Positions 1 through 7,690 of a stretch of DNA of 18,671 bases are shown in pieces. Positions within the stretch are counted from its first letter, which is position 1. The number at the start of each line of letters is the position of its first letter. The stretch is from Bacteroidota bacterium (GTDB lineage Bacteria; Bacteroidota; Bacteroidia; Sphingobacteriales; Sphingobacteriaceae), in assembly GCA_013288465.1 (NCBI GenBank), contig JABDBT010000046.1, forward strand, positions 1 through 18,671, written 5' to 3'. The notes beneath the pieces are model-generated. The model saw only the letters and a list, made by a program, of their open reading frames with translations, did not search any database and was not told the origin of the DNA. Position numbers and translations under genes: made by a program.

Positions 1-1816
1 CAACATTAAATTTTTGTTGCATCTGTAGCTTATAATATTGGGGTATTGCAGTGCTATCTACATTTAAATTGCTATTTGTACGTTTAGATCGCTGTATGGC
101 AACTTCACCGAAGGTGTTTATAGTAGTATCTAAAGTTAAACGTACATCATTATTGCCATCAGCAGTTTGTGCTGATATAATAAAATGTACGCTATCGGTA
201 TAGGCCAGGTTACGGAAAGTAAATTTGCCTTCATCATCTGCAACAGTATCGGCCCCAAAATTGGTAGCTTTATCAAATAACGTTACATGGCTTTTACTTA
301 CCGGTTTTCCCTTGGATGTTATTACCGTGCCCGAGATGGATATTCCTGATTCAGGTAAATAAAGGCCTTCTTTAATTGAGCCATCCAATGCCTGCCTCCA
401 CTCAAAGCGCCTGTACCCCTGCGTAAGCATCAGTAAGTCAAGAGAAGCCTGCGCGCTATCGCTATTATTGTTAAAATAATAGGCGGGTTGTTCTATTTTT
501 CCCTTTAAATCAGAAGTTAACAGCAAGTAACTGAGTATATTATTTTTATCAATCGCGTCTTTGCCCGAAAGCAACTCTTCATTCATTACAGCAGCCGAAA
601 AACTGCCCGTCACAGGTTTTCCATCGGCACCGGTGGCCTGCATCACAATGGTTGTTTTTTGATGTGTAATGTTGATCTGGTTGCTATCAGTTAACGTTAC
701 GTTAAGCTGATCGTGATTATTTATAAAGGCAATGCGTTCGCATAATGGCTCCCCGCCCGTTTTAAATAAGGTAAATTGGGCTATGCCGGTAGGAAATTTC
801 TCTTTAGGTATGCTTCCGCTTACTATACTTCCCCGCATTGAAATTTTAGTTGCATAACACATAAAAGGGCCCGACCGTGCAATTAGTATCATCGAACTGT
901 CGGCAGCGCTATGTGAATTATTTGTATTGCAATATGATACCCTAAAAGCAATATCACGACTTTCGGGCCTGTTGTAAACACTTAATACATAGCCTTGATT
1001 TGCCGCGACGGGCAGAGTAACCGTTTGTTGTGAACCATTGGCAAAAGTTAGCAGTGCTTTATAAGCCTTACCGGCAACCGGGTATAAGTTAAAACTTCCC
1101 ATACCCAGGTATGTGCTATAAAAACGGGTTATTTCGTGATCATCATTGTCTTTAATTATCCCGGATACCGATATTCCCAAGCCATCCGCACCCATCGCCT
1201 TAAAGGCAACCACGGAATTTACACCATTTACCAGGCTGCCGCTTTCGGGGAAAAATTGAATAACAGGTGCAAGTGCCGACGATGTAACCGGTTCATTATT
1301 AGCGCCATTTTTAACTGCGCCATTATTTAGCGCTTTACTTGGTAGGGTAATCAAACCAGTTAAATTTCCAACTGACATTGGCTCATCAAAAAAGAATTGA
1401 GGCCCCTCATTGCGCATATAATTGGTATAGGCCCTAATATGATAGCGGCCCGCCGGCATATTGTAAGGAAGGTGAAAATCGCCAAATGTTAAACCCGACT
1501 TCACATTTAATTTAATAGCTTGTAAAGGAAACTGACCTGCATCGCTCAAAAGCTCCACATTTAATAGTCCGCTGATAGCGGATAGTTGGTGTAAACCGCC
1601 GGAAGTTAAATAAGCCTTAAACCAGATATCATCGCCGGCTACATAGAAAGACTTGTCAAGATGTAAATATACTTTTTCTACAGGTGGCTGATAATGCAAA
1701 ACATTGGTAACGCGGTTAATAAAATTACCATCTGTAGGGCTTACCTGTGCAAATAGCATAAACGGGAGGTAACACGCTACTAAAAAGACACAGATTCTTA
1801 ATTTATAGATAAACAT
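1..1816 (-). CDS. Secreted macroglobulin-like / carboxypeptidase-regulatory surface protein, N-terminal part (3' end outside window)
   Basis: The frame is open from an ATG at 1816 down to the window edge, giving 605 codons without a stop, so the C-terminus is missing. Residues 1-24 look like a signal peptide (hydrophobic core CVFLVACYLPFMLFA, then Q). Next comes an MG2-like segment at about residues 40-65 (VYLHLDKSFYVAGDDIWFKA), followed by several beta-rich blocks. A carboxypeptidase-regulatory-like segment (GTVITSKGKPVSKSHVTLFD, then DDEGKFTFRNL) lies at about 485-565. Bacteroidota proteins of this build are exported, usually around 800-900 residues, and often end in a TonB-receptor plug-like domain. 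That end cannot be checked here. They are thought to act in the periplasm or at the outer membrane, and no substrate can be assigned. The gene is read in the same direction as accA but 143 bp away, with its own possible promoter. The family call rests on motif recognition; precise function is unknown. Confidence 0.8.
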   Translation of the reverse strand, partial: MFIYKLRICVFLVACYLPFMLFAQVSPTDGNFINRVTNVLHYQPPVEKVYLHLDKSFYVAGDDIWFKAYLTSGGLHQLSAISGLLNVELLSDAGQFPLQAIKLNVKSGLTFGDFHLPYNMPAGRYHIRAYTNYMRNEGPQFFFDEPMSVGNLTGLITLPSKALNNGAVKNGANNEPVTSSALAPVIQFFPESGSLVNGVNSVVAFKAMGADGLGISVSGIIKDNDDHEITRFYSTYLGMGSFNLYPVAGKAYKALLTFANGSQQTVTLPVAANQGYVLSVYNRPESRDIAFRVSYCNTNNSHSAADSSMILIARSGPFMCYATKISMRGSIVSGSIPKEKFPTGIAQFTLFKTGGEPLCERIAFINNHDQLNVTLTDSNQINITHQKTTIVMQATGADGKPVTGSFSAAVMNEELLSGKDAIDKNNILSYLLLTSDLKGKIEQPAYYFNNNSDSAQASLDLLMLTQGYRRFEWRQALDGSIKEGLYLPESGISISGTVITSKGKPVSKSHVTLFDKATNFGADTVADDEGKFTFRNLAYTDSVHFIISAQTADGNNDVRLTLDTTINTFGEVAIQRSKRTNSNLNVDSTAIPQYYKLQMQQKFNV

Positions 1817-1844
1817 TGGCGCAGGCAGTTAAAACCTAAAAATA

Positions 1845-1877
1845 CTAAATTAATAGTTTTCAAGCAAAACACACCAA
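1845..1877 (-). promoter_or_regulatory. Possible Bacteroidota promoter for the macroglobulin-like gene
   Basis: Read on the minus strand, TTG (1877-1875) is followed after 22 nt by TAATTTAG (1852-1845). The second box differs from the Bacteroidota -7 consensus TAnnTTTG at one base. Transcription would start about 20-25 nt before the ATG at 1816. The region is A/T-rich, so a chance match is quite possible. Confidence 0.3.
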
Positions 1878-1959
1878 TTGTAGATATGATAAAAAGTAAT
1901 AATACTGCTTCTAAATGACCCTGACTTTGTAACTGAAGTTAGAGCCGTGCAGCTATAAT

Positions 1960-2916
1960 TTACCCCTCGTTAACCACGCCCATCGCGCAAAACTTATCGA
2001 TACGCTCGGTAACCAGTTCGTCAATATTGCGGTTGGTTAATGATTTGAGTTCTTTTAAAAGTTGTTTCTTTAATATGGCTGCCATGGCTACCGGGTCCTG
2101 GTGGGCGCCCCCAAGTGGTTCTTTAATAACGCCGTCAATCAGCTTGTTCTTCAACATTTCTGTCGAAGTTAGTTTCAGCATTTCGGCCGCGCGCTCTTTT
2201 TGCTCCCAGGTTTTGAATAGTATGGTTGAGCAGTTTTCGGGTGATATAACCGAGTACCATGAATTATCAAGCATTAATACCCTATCACCAATGCCTATGC
2301 CCAGCGCGCCGCCCGATGCGCCTTCGCCAATAACTACGCAAATAACGGGCACTTTTAGTATTGACATTTCCAGCAAATTACGCGCTATAGCTTCACCCTG
2401 CCCCCGCTCTTCAGCTTCCAGTCCGGGGAATGCCCCTGGTGTATCTATCAGTGTAATAACCGGTTTGTTAAATTTTTCGGCCATTTTCATTAACCGCAGC
2501 GCCTTACGGTAGCCTTCGGGGTTGGCCATACCAAAGTTGCGGTACTGGCGGTCTTTGGTGTTTTTCCCTTTTTGGTGACCTATAAACATAACGGTTTGCC
2601 CGTTTAAGGTGCCGAAGCCGCCAATTATGGCCTTATCATCGCCTACGGTCCTGTCGCCATGCAGCTCAATAAAGTCATCGCACATTAGCTCGATATACTG
2701 CAAGGTATATGGCCTTTCGGGGTGACGGGATATTTGTACTTTTTGCCAGCCGGTTAGGTTAGCATATATTTCTTGCTTGGTAGCATCAAACCTGTTTTCC
2801 AATTCGGCCAGCGTTGCAGACATATCCAACTTGTTCTTATCCTCAACCTGCTTCACTTTTTCAATTTGCTGTAGCAAATCGGCCAATGGTTTTTCAAAAT
2901 CAAACGTAATCTTCAT
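1960..2916 (-). CDS. accA: Acetyl-CoA carboxylase carboxyltransferase, alpha subunit
   Basis: This 318-residue protein has the usual AccA length and sequence. The alpha half of the carboxyltransferase moves the carboxyl group from biotin on BCCP to acetyl-CoA, making malonyl-CoA, the first committed step of fatty-acid synthesis in the cytoplasm. Visible marks are the N-terminal helical region (residues 1-50), [16 protein letters not shown] at about 75-90, [11 protein letters not shown] at about 113-123, the crotonase-fold oxyanion region [20 protein letters not shown], and [17 protein letters not shown]. The ATG at 2916 fits the family start. The gene lies 46 bp downstream of the small secreted gene on the same strand, so co-transcription is possible. 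AccD is not in the window, which is common because accA and accD are often unlinked. Nothing is missing or truncated. Confidence 0.97.
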   Translation of the reverse strand: MKITFDFEKPLADLLQQIEKVKQVEDKNKLDMSATLAELENRFDATKQEIYANLTGWQKVQISRHPERPYTLQYIELMCDDFIELHGDRTVGDDKAIIGGFGTLNGQTVMFIGHQKGKNTKDRQYRNFGMANPEGYRKALRLMKMAEKFNKPVITLIDTPGAFPGLEAEERGQGEAIARNLLEMSILKVPVICVVIGEGASGGALGIGIGDRVLMLDNSWYSVISPENCSTILFKTWEQKERAAEMLKLTSTEMLKNKLIDGVIKEPLGGAHQDPVAMAAILKKQLLKELKSLTNRNIDELVTERIDKFCAMGVVNEG

Positions 2917-2934
2917 ATTACAATAATGAGGGCG

Positions 2935-2942
2935 CTAAATTA
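2935..2942 (-). promoter_or_regulatory. Weak -7-like box upstream of accA
   Basis: Minus-strand TAATTTAG followed by GCGCC lies 18 nt before the accA ATG. It differs at one base from TAnnTTTG, and no convincing -33 box is seen. It could give accA its own promoter, separate from the gene upstream. Low confidence. Confidence 0.25.
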
Positions 2943-2962
2943 AATAAATCAATCGGCATATT

Positions 2963-3463
2963 TCAATTCGCTTTTTGTAAAGCCTCAAACCGGGTAATTT
3001 GATACGGTGTTAATTCTTGTTGGGTTGACATACAGGCCTGTAAAATAGCAATCCGTATCTCGGCCTGGTAGGCGCCGTAACGATTACCAAAAAATATTAA
3101 ATTACCATTATCAATTTTCCCTGTTTTAAAAAGGCTGTCGAGCGTTCTTTCGTTCCGTACAATAAATTGGCCGTTTTGTACCCTTAACTTATGCATACGC
3201 AGGTTAATGTCGCCGATCTTTTTTACCTGTATAGGGCTCAGGTCAAGTTCTTTTTTAAATTTCAACACCTTATCGGGCATGGGGAAGTGGTTAATTTCGG
3301 CTAACCTGGCCATATCATTTAAGGCATCGCCTTTTAAGTAAGCCTGTACCTGGGCGTAACTCATTGTGGTTACCAGCGACCGTTTACCGGTATCAGCAAC
3401 AGGTTGTGCATTAATAGTAAAACACTTCATTATACAAGCAATAACCAATAAGTATCTGATCAT
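2963..3463 (-). CDS. Small secreted protein, Spy/CpxP-like (LTxxQ-type) helical fold
   Basis: This is a 166-residue protein with a signal peptide (residues 1-19, MIRYLLVIACIMKCFTINAQ, probable cut near NAQ-P). The mature part is charged and largely helical. Two stretches resemble the Spy/CpxP LTxxQ pattern: LDLSPIQVKKIGDIN near residue 73 and QELTPYQITRFEAL near the C-terminus, about 80 residues apart, as in the family's paired motifs. Spy/CpxP proteins are periplasmic chaperones or metal and envelope stress factors. The resemblance is by eye only, so role and partners are inference. The gene is read toward accA with a 46-bp gap, and its upstream region carries an inverted repeat (3493-3516). 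It may be an ordinary secreted hypothetical protein. Confidence 0.6.
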   Translation of the reverse strand: MIRYLLVIACIMKCFTINAQPVADTGKRSLVTTMSYAQVQAYLKGDALNDMARLAEINHFPMPDKVLKFKKELDLSPIQVKKIGDINLRMHKLRVQNGQFIVRNERTLDSLFKTGKIDNGNLIFFGNRYGAYQAEIRIAILQACMSTQQELTPYQITRFEALQKAN

Positions 3464-3492
3464 AAATTAACTTTTTACATTCTGCGGCAATT

Positions 3493-3516
3493 TTTGAACC
3501 AAAGTTTGGTTTCAAA
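3493..3516. promoter_or_regulatory. Imperfect inverted repeat upstream of the Spy-like gene
   Basis: TTTGAACCAAA and TTTGGTTTCAAA flank a central G. They form a perfect 7-bp inverted repeat (AACCAAA/TTTGGTT), extended with one unpaired T. It lies 30-53 bp before the start of the minus-strand gene, where a promoter would be, and minus-strand boxes resembling TAnnTTTG overlap it. It may be an operator. No regulator can be named. Confidence 0.3.
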
Positions 3517-3743
3517 GTAAAGGATTTTATCTTAACACAAAATAATAAAACGGCTAAGTGAATAAATGTCCCAAAAATGTCTTTAGTGGGTTGACCGATA
3601 AATAGCCCTCATTCTTCTTTTTCTTAACCATGATTCGTAGGATTAATTGGATTTACTTGATTGATTTGCCATGATGCATCAATTGCAATCCTGAAAATCC
3701 TTAAATCGTGCAAATCAGGGTTCAGACAATTATCAAAAAGCCC

Positions 3744-3751
3744 TATCTTTG
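3744..3751 (+). promoter_or_regulatory. -7 promoter box of glyS
   Basis: TATCTTTG matches the Bacteroidota -7 consensus TAnnTTTG exactly. Only 7 nt separate it from the glyS ATG at 3759. A typical start point a few bases after the box would leave a leader of zero to a few nucleotides. The -33 element is weak: TTC rather than TTG about 20 nt upstream. Confidence 0.6.
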
Positions 3752-3758
3752 CGCCATT

Positions 3759-5237
3759 ATGAGTAAAACTACCGACGAACTTTTTAAAAATGTAATAGCA
3801 CACGCCAAAGAGTATGGCTTTGTTTTCCCCAGCAGCGAAATATATGACGGTTTAAGCGCTGTTTATGACTACGGTCAATTTGGCTCGGAGTTAAAAAACA
3901 ACATCAAAACCTATTGGTGGAAAGCTATGGTGCAAATGCATGAAAACATAGTTGGTATTGATTCGGCCATATTTATGCACCCCAAAATATGGAAAGCCAG
4001 CGGCCATGTTGACGGCTTTAGCGACCCGATGATTGATAACAAAGACTCGAAAAAACGTTACCGTGCCGATCAGCTAATTGAAGATAAGATAGAACGTTAC
4101 GCCAAAGACGGCAAGACAGCTAAGGCAGAGCAATTGCAGCATGACCTCGATACCGCTTTGACGCAGGAAGACTTGCCGCGCTTAAAAGAGATCATTATTG
4201 AACACGAAATAGTTTGCCCTATAAGTGGCACCCGTAATTGGACGGATGTGCGCCAGTTTAACCTGATGTTCAGCACCCAGATGGGCGCCGTAGCTGATGA
4301 TGCCGATTTGGTTTACCTGCGCCCCGAAACTGCGCAGGGTATATTTGTAAATTATTTAAATGTGCAAAAATCAGGCAGGATGAAAATTCCGTTTGGTATT
4401 GCGCAAATTGGCAAGGCATTTCGTAACGAGGTTATTGCTCGGCAGTTCATTATCCGTATGCGCGAGTTTGAGCAGATGGAAATGCAGTTCTTTGTACGCC
4501 CCGGCACCGAAATGGAGTGGTACACAAAATGGAAAGAAACCCGCCTGCAATGGCATCTGGCCCTGGGTACAGACGAAGCTAAATACCGCTACCACGATCA
4601 TGTAAAACTGGCACATTATGCCAATGCCGCGGTTGATATTGAGTATGATTTTCCGTTTGGGTTTAAAGAGGTGGAAGGCATACATAGCCGCACCGATTTT
4701 GATTTGAGCCAGCATCAGAAATTCTCGGGGAAAAAAATGCAGTATTTCGACCCTGAGCTTGGCGAAGATGGCAAGCCTTATGGTAACTATATCCCTTACG
4801 TTATTGAAACATCTATTGGTTTAGACAGGATGTTTTTGCTAACGATGATCAACGCTTTTGAAGAAGAGGATTTGAGCACCGATGAGAAGCAGGATAGCCG
4901 TACAGTTTTACGGCTGCACCCCTGCCTTGCCCCGGTTAAAGCCGCCATTTTCCCGCTGACCAAGAAAGACGGCCTGCCCGAAAAAGCCCGCGAGATAATG
5001 GATAAATTAAAGCTCGACTTTAACCTGCAATACGAAGAAAAAGACGCCATAGGCAAACGTTATCGCCGCCAGGACGCTATAGGCACGCCGTTCTGTATTA
5101 CGGTTGACCATCAAACTTTAGAAGACAATACCGTAACTATACGCCACCGCGACAGCATGCAGCAGGAACGTGTTACCGCAGATGACCTGGACAAGATAAT
5201 TGGCGGGTTGGTAAGCTGGAAGAATTTGCTGAGTTAA
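3759..5237 (+). CDS. glyS: Glycine--tRNA ligase, single-chain (alpha2) type
   Basis: This 492-residue class II aminoacyl-tRNA synthetase charges tRNA-Gly with glycine using ATP in the cytoplasm. It is the single-polypeptide dimeric type, not the split GlyQ/GlyS type. Evidence includes RPETAQGIFVNYLN (about residues 188-201), class II motif 2 (QIGKAFRNEVIARQFI then MREFEQMEMQFF, with Arg222) and motif 3 (VIETSIGLDR, ending at Arg357). A C-terminal anticodon-binding domain begins near LHPCLAPVKAAIFPL. An in-frame ATG at 3708 would add 17 residues. The start at 3759 (MSKTTDELF) is preferred because the promoter box at 3744-3751 sits just before it and the added residues do not look like the family. 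It stands alone, followed by a strong terminator at 5291-5329. Confidence 0.96.
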   Translation: MSKTTDELFKNVIAHAKEYGFVFPSSEIYDGLSAVYDYGQFGSELKNNIKTYWWKAMVQMHENIVGIDSAIFMHPKIWKASGHVDGFSDPMIDNKDSKKRYRADQLIEDKIERYAKDGKTAKAEQLQHDLDTALTQEDLPRLKEIIIEHEIVCPISGTRNWTDVRQFNLMFSTQMGAVADDADLVYLRPETAQGIFVNYLNVQKSGRMKIPFGIAQIGKAFRNEVIARQFIIRMREFEQMEMQFFVRPGTEMEWYTKWKETRLQWHLALGTDEAKYRYHDHVKLAHYANAAVDIEYDFPFGFKEVEGIHSRTDFDLSQHQKFSGKKMQYFDPELGEDGKPYGNYIPYVIETSIGLDRMFLLTMINAFEEEDLSTDEKQDSRTVLRLHPCLAPVKAAIFPLTKKDGLPEKAREIMDKLKLDFNLQYEEKDAIGKRYRRQDAIGTPFCITVDHQTLEDNTVTIRHRDSMQQERVTADDLDKIIGGLVSWKNLLS

Positions 5238-5246
5238 GGTTAGGTA

Positions 5247-5274
5247 AAAGCCGAAAGCGTAAAGCTGAAAGCAA
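5247..5274 (+). repeat. Four tandem heptamers (AAAGCnn) after glyS
   Basis: AAAGC recurs at 5247, 5254, 5261 and 5268, an exact 7-bp period (AAAGCCG, AAAGCGT, AAAGCTG, AAAGCAA). The run lies in the untranslated 3' region of glyS, between its stop codon and its terminator. It has no coding role. It may be a short simple-sequence or dispersed intergenic repeat. Confidence 0.6.
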
Positions 5275-5290
5275 TGCTTACCCCATATTT

Positions 5291-5329
5291 AAAACGCCCG
5301 TTTAAACAAGGTTTTAAGCGGGCGTTTTT
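5291..5329 (+). terminator. Rho-independent terminator of glyS
   Basis: A perfect 10-bp stem, AAAACGCCCG (5291-5300) with CGGGCGTTTT (5319-5328), ends in a run of T. The 18-nt loop can pair further (TTAAAC with GTTTTAA). It lies inside the open frame that runs from an ATG at 5274, which argues that this ATG is not the start of the downstream kinase. Confidence 0.85.
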
Positions 5330-5408
5330 GTATTTATTATTTGTACTTCACTTTTTTTTAATAATATGTTATACATTTAATTTAATATTGCTTTATACTA
5401 ATATAATA

Positions 5409-7607
5409 TTGAAACCTTTTTACGCTTCACTTATTGTTTTAAACCTGGTTAGCTTTAACCTGTTTGCAAGGCAACAAAGTTCGGCAATCGATAGCCTAAA
5501 AAAATTAATAACCCCTGCTTTACAACATACCTCCAAATTACCTGATACACTTACTATAAGCCGCATTAACAAACTTGCCGACGAATATTTTGAATCGTAC
5601 CCAGATAGTTGCGCTTACTACGGCAACCTTGAAATTGCCTTATCAACAAAAATCAATTACTTAAAAGGTATTGCCGATGGCCATACACAAATAGGGGCCG
5701 TAAACACCTTCAGGGGCGACTATGCTGCATCGGCCCGAAATTATACGACTGCTTTAAACTTATATAAACAGCTAAACAACAATTACGGCATTAGCGAAAG
5801 CTATATAGGTTTAGCCCGGGTACAGGACTATTTAGGGAACTATGATAATGCTATTGGGTTGTTTAATAAGTCGCTGACTTTGTGCGTTAAAACCGGCAAG
5901 GAGATCGATGTGGCTAATTGTTATAATGTAATAGGTATTACTTATGACAATAAAGGCGAATTTTCCAAAGCGCTTGATTGCTATTTTAAATCGCTTATAA
6001 CAGATATTAAGTATAAAAACGACCTGGCAGCCGCCGACAATTACTGTGATATTGGCGTTGTGATGCAGCACATGGAGATCTACCCAAAAGCCTTAAACTA
6101 TTTTAACCGGGCGCTTAATATATGGCAAAAACTGGATGACCAGCAAGGTATCAGCACCGCGAGCGAAAATATTGGCGAAGTATTGATGGCCCAGAAAAAT
6201 TATACCGGGGCTATTGGTTACCTAAACAAGGCGTCGGTCATTTTTCATAAAATAGATGACAGGGAAGGGAAAAGCCTCATATATTATGACCTGGGTTTAT
6301 ATAATTACTATACCCAGCATACGGTTGTTGCACTGCATTATCTCAACCTTTCGCTACAATCGGCCGCGCAAAACAAAATAAAATACAACAAGGCTTATGC
6401 CTATGAAGGGCTTGCACGAGTATATAATTTGGAGAAAGCTTATACCCGGGCTTATGCTTACGCTTTAAAGGCGCAACTTACAGCCAATAATTTAGGCAGC
6501 CTTAACACCAAGGCCGATGCTGCTTTGCAGGTTAGCAAGGCCCTGGCCGGGTTAAAACGCTTTAAACAGGCTTATAGTCAGCACCAGTTATATACGGCTT
6601 TAAAAGACAGCTTGAACAATAACGAAAGTATCAACAAAATAATCTCATACAACCTTGAAATTGACTTCTTAAAAAAGCAAAAAGAAATTGCCGATCAGCT
6701 GCACCTGCGTGACAATGTTTACCAGCAAAAAATAGCCCGTCAGCGGAATGAGTTGCTGGTTTATGCCGCTATTATAGTGGTTATGGCTATTATGGTTTTA
6801 ATATATTATAACGGTAAACGCAAACAACAAAAAATAAACCTGCTTTTAGCCGCAAAGAATACGGAGATTATAGGCCACCAGGAAAATTTGGATAGCCAGG
6901 CAACAAAATTAAACGAGCTGAATTTATTAAAGGACAGGTTAATTGCCGTTTTGGCGCACGACCTGCGGGCACCAATAAGCACCTTAAGAGGACTATTTAA
7001 TTTAATGACCACCGACAGCATTACCCACGAAGAGTTTGCAGAAATGATACCCAAAGTATTTGGTAAACTGGAGCATACCTCGGACTTTTTAGATACCTTA
7101 TTATTTTGGATAAACAGCCAGGTTGACAATACGGGAAACACAGCTAAAAGTTTTGATATTGCCGACCTGGTTACCCGCGAACTGATGAGTTTAGACGATC
7201 AGTTAAAGCATAAAAGCATTAGCACCATAATTAATATTGCCCCCGATACCACTGCATTTGCCGACCCAAACTCGACCCGCATAGTGATCCATAATTTTTT
7301 AACCAATGCCATTAAATTCTCCAACTGGGACGGTACTATTGAAATAACCTCATACGTGCAGGACGATGAATGGGTGATATTCACTTTAAAGGACAATGGC
7401 GTTGGCATGACCGAAGCTTATCTCGAAAATTTATTTAAAAGCCAGGTCATAAGCGCAACAGGCACCGATAACGAAACCGGCACCGGCATGGGCCTGCTTT
7501 TTTGCAAAGACCTTATTGAAAAACAAAAAGGTAAAATTTGGGCAAAAAGTAGCTTGGGGGTGGGCAGTGAGCTGGGGTTTGGGTTGATGGTGGGGGCAGG
7601 TGTTTAA
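5409..7607 (+). CDS. TPR-repeat sensor histidine kinase (probable TTG start)
   Basis: The protein is 732 residues from the TTG at 5409. An ATG at 5274 opens the same frame, but the first 15-20 codons from it are the glyS terminator, and there is no other ATG for over 200 codons. From the TTG the protein begins with a good signal peptide (MKPFYASLIVLNLVSFNLFA, first residue read as Met). About five to seven tetratricopeptide repeats follow (roughly residues 75-390 of this version), then a coiled coil, one membrane helix (LLVYAAIIVVMAIMVLIYY) and a HisKA/HATPase core. The H-box is LAHDLRAPISTL (His517), the N-box HNFLTNAIKFSN (near 628-640), and the G-boxes are DNGVGM and GTGMGLLFCKDLI. Such Bacteroidota kinases sense through periplasmic TPRs and phosphorylate a response regulator. 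None is adjacent, so this is an orphan kinase. Signal and partner are unknown. The kinase call is firm; the start is less certain. Confidence 0.88.
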   Translation: MKPFYASLIVLNLVSFNLFARQQSSAIDSLKKLITPALQHTSKLPDTLTISRINKLADEYFESYPDSCAYYGNLEIALSTKINYLKGIADGHTQIGAVNTFRGDYAASARNYTTALNLYKQLNNNYGISESYIGLARVQDYLGNYDNAIGLFNKSLTLCVKTGKEIDVANCYNVIGITYDNKGEFSKALDCYFKSLITDIKYKNDLAAADNYCDIGVVMQHMEIYPKALNYFNRALNIWQKLDDQQGISTASENIGEVLMAQKNYTGAIGYLNKASVIFHKIDDREGKSLIYYDLGLYNYYTQHTVVALHYLNLSLQSAAQNKIKYNKAYAYEGLARVYNLEKAYTRAYAYALKAQLTANNLGSLNTKADAALQVSKALAGLKRFKQAYSQHQLYTALKDSLNNNESINKIISYNLEIDFLKKQKEIADQLHLRDNVYQQKIARQRNELLVYAAIIVVMAIMVLIYYNGKRKQQKINLLLAAKNTEIIGHQENLDSQATKLNELNLLKDRLIAVLAHDLRAPISTLRGLFNLMTTDSITHEEFAEMIPKVFGKLEHTSDFLDTLLFWINSQVDNTGNTAKSFDIADLVTRELMSLDDQLKHKSISTIINIAPDTTAFADPNSTRIVIHNFLTNAIKFSNWDGTIEITSYVQDDEWVIFTLKDNGVGMTEAYLENLFKSQVISATGTDNETGTGMGLLFCKDLIEKQKGKIWAKSSLGVGSELGFGLMVGAGV

Positions 7608-7690
7608 AAATGGCACGGATAGCGGGGATATTGGTTGTTGGGATGCCCGCGTTGGTTCATAATACTGCTTTTATAATAATATCGATTTTA

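Noticed and set aside
1136..1330. 64-residue plus-strand frame
   Set aside because: It is antisense to the macroglobulin-like gene, whose minus-strand frame is open across it and has clear domain motifs.
2027..2512. 161-residue plus-strand frame inside accA
   Set aside because: It is fully antisense to accA, which is a certain gene, and the peptide has no recognisable domain.
3708..3758. ATG at 3708 as start of glyS
   Set aside because: The exact promoter box at 3744-3751 lies downstream of it, and the 17 extra residues do not resemble the start of the synthetase family.
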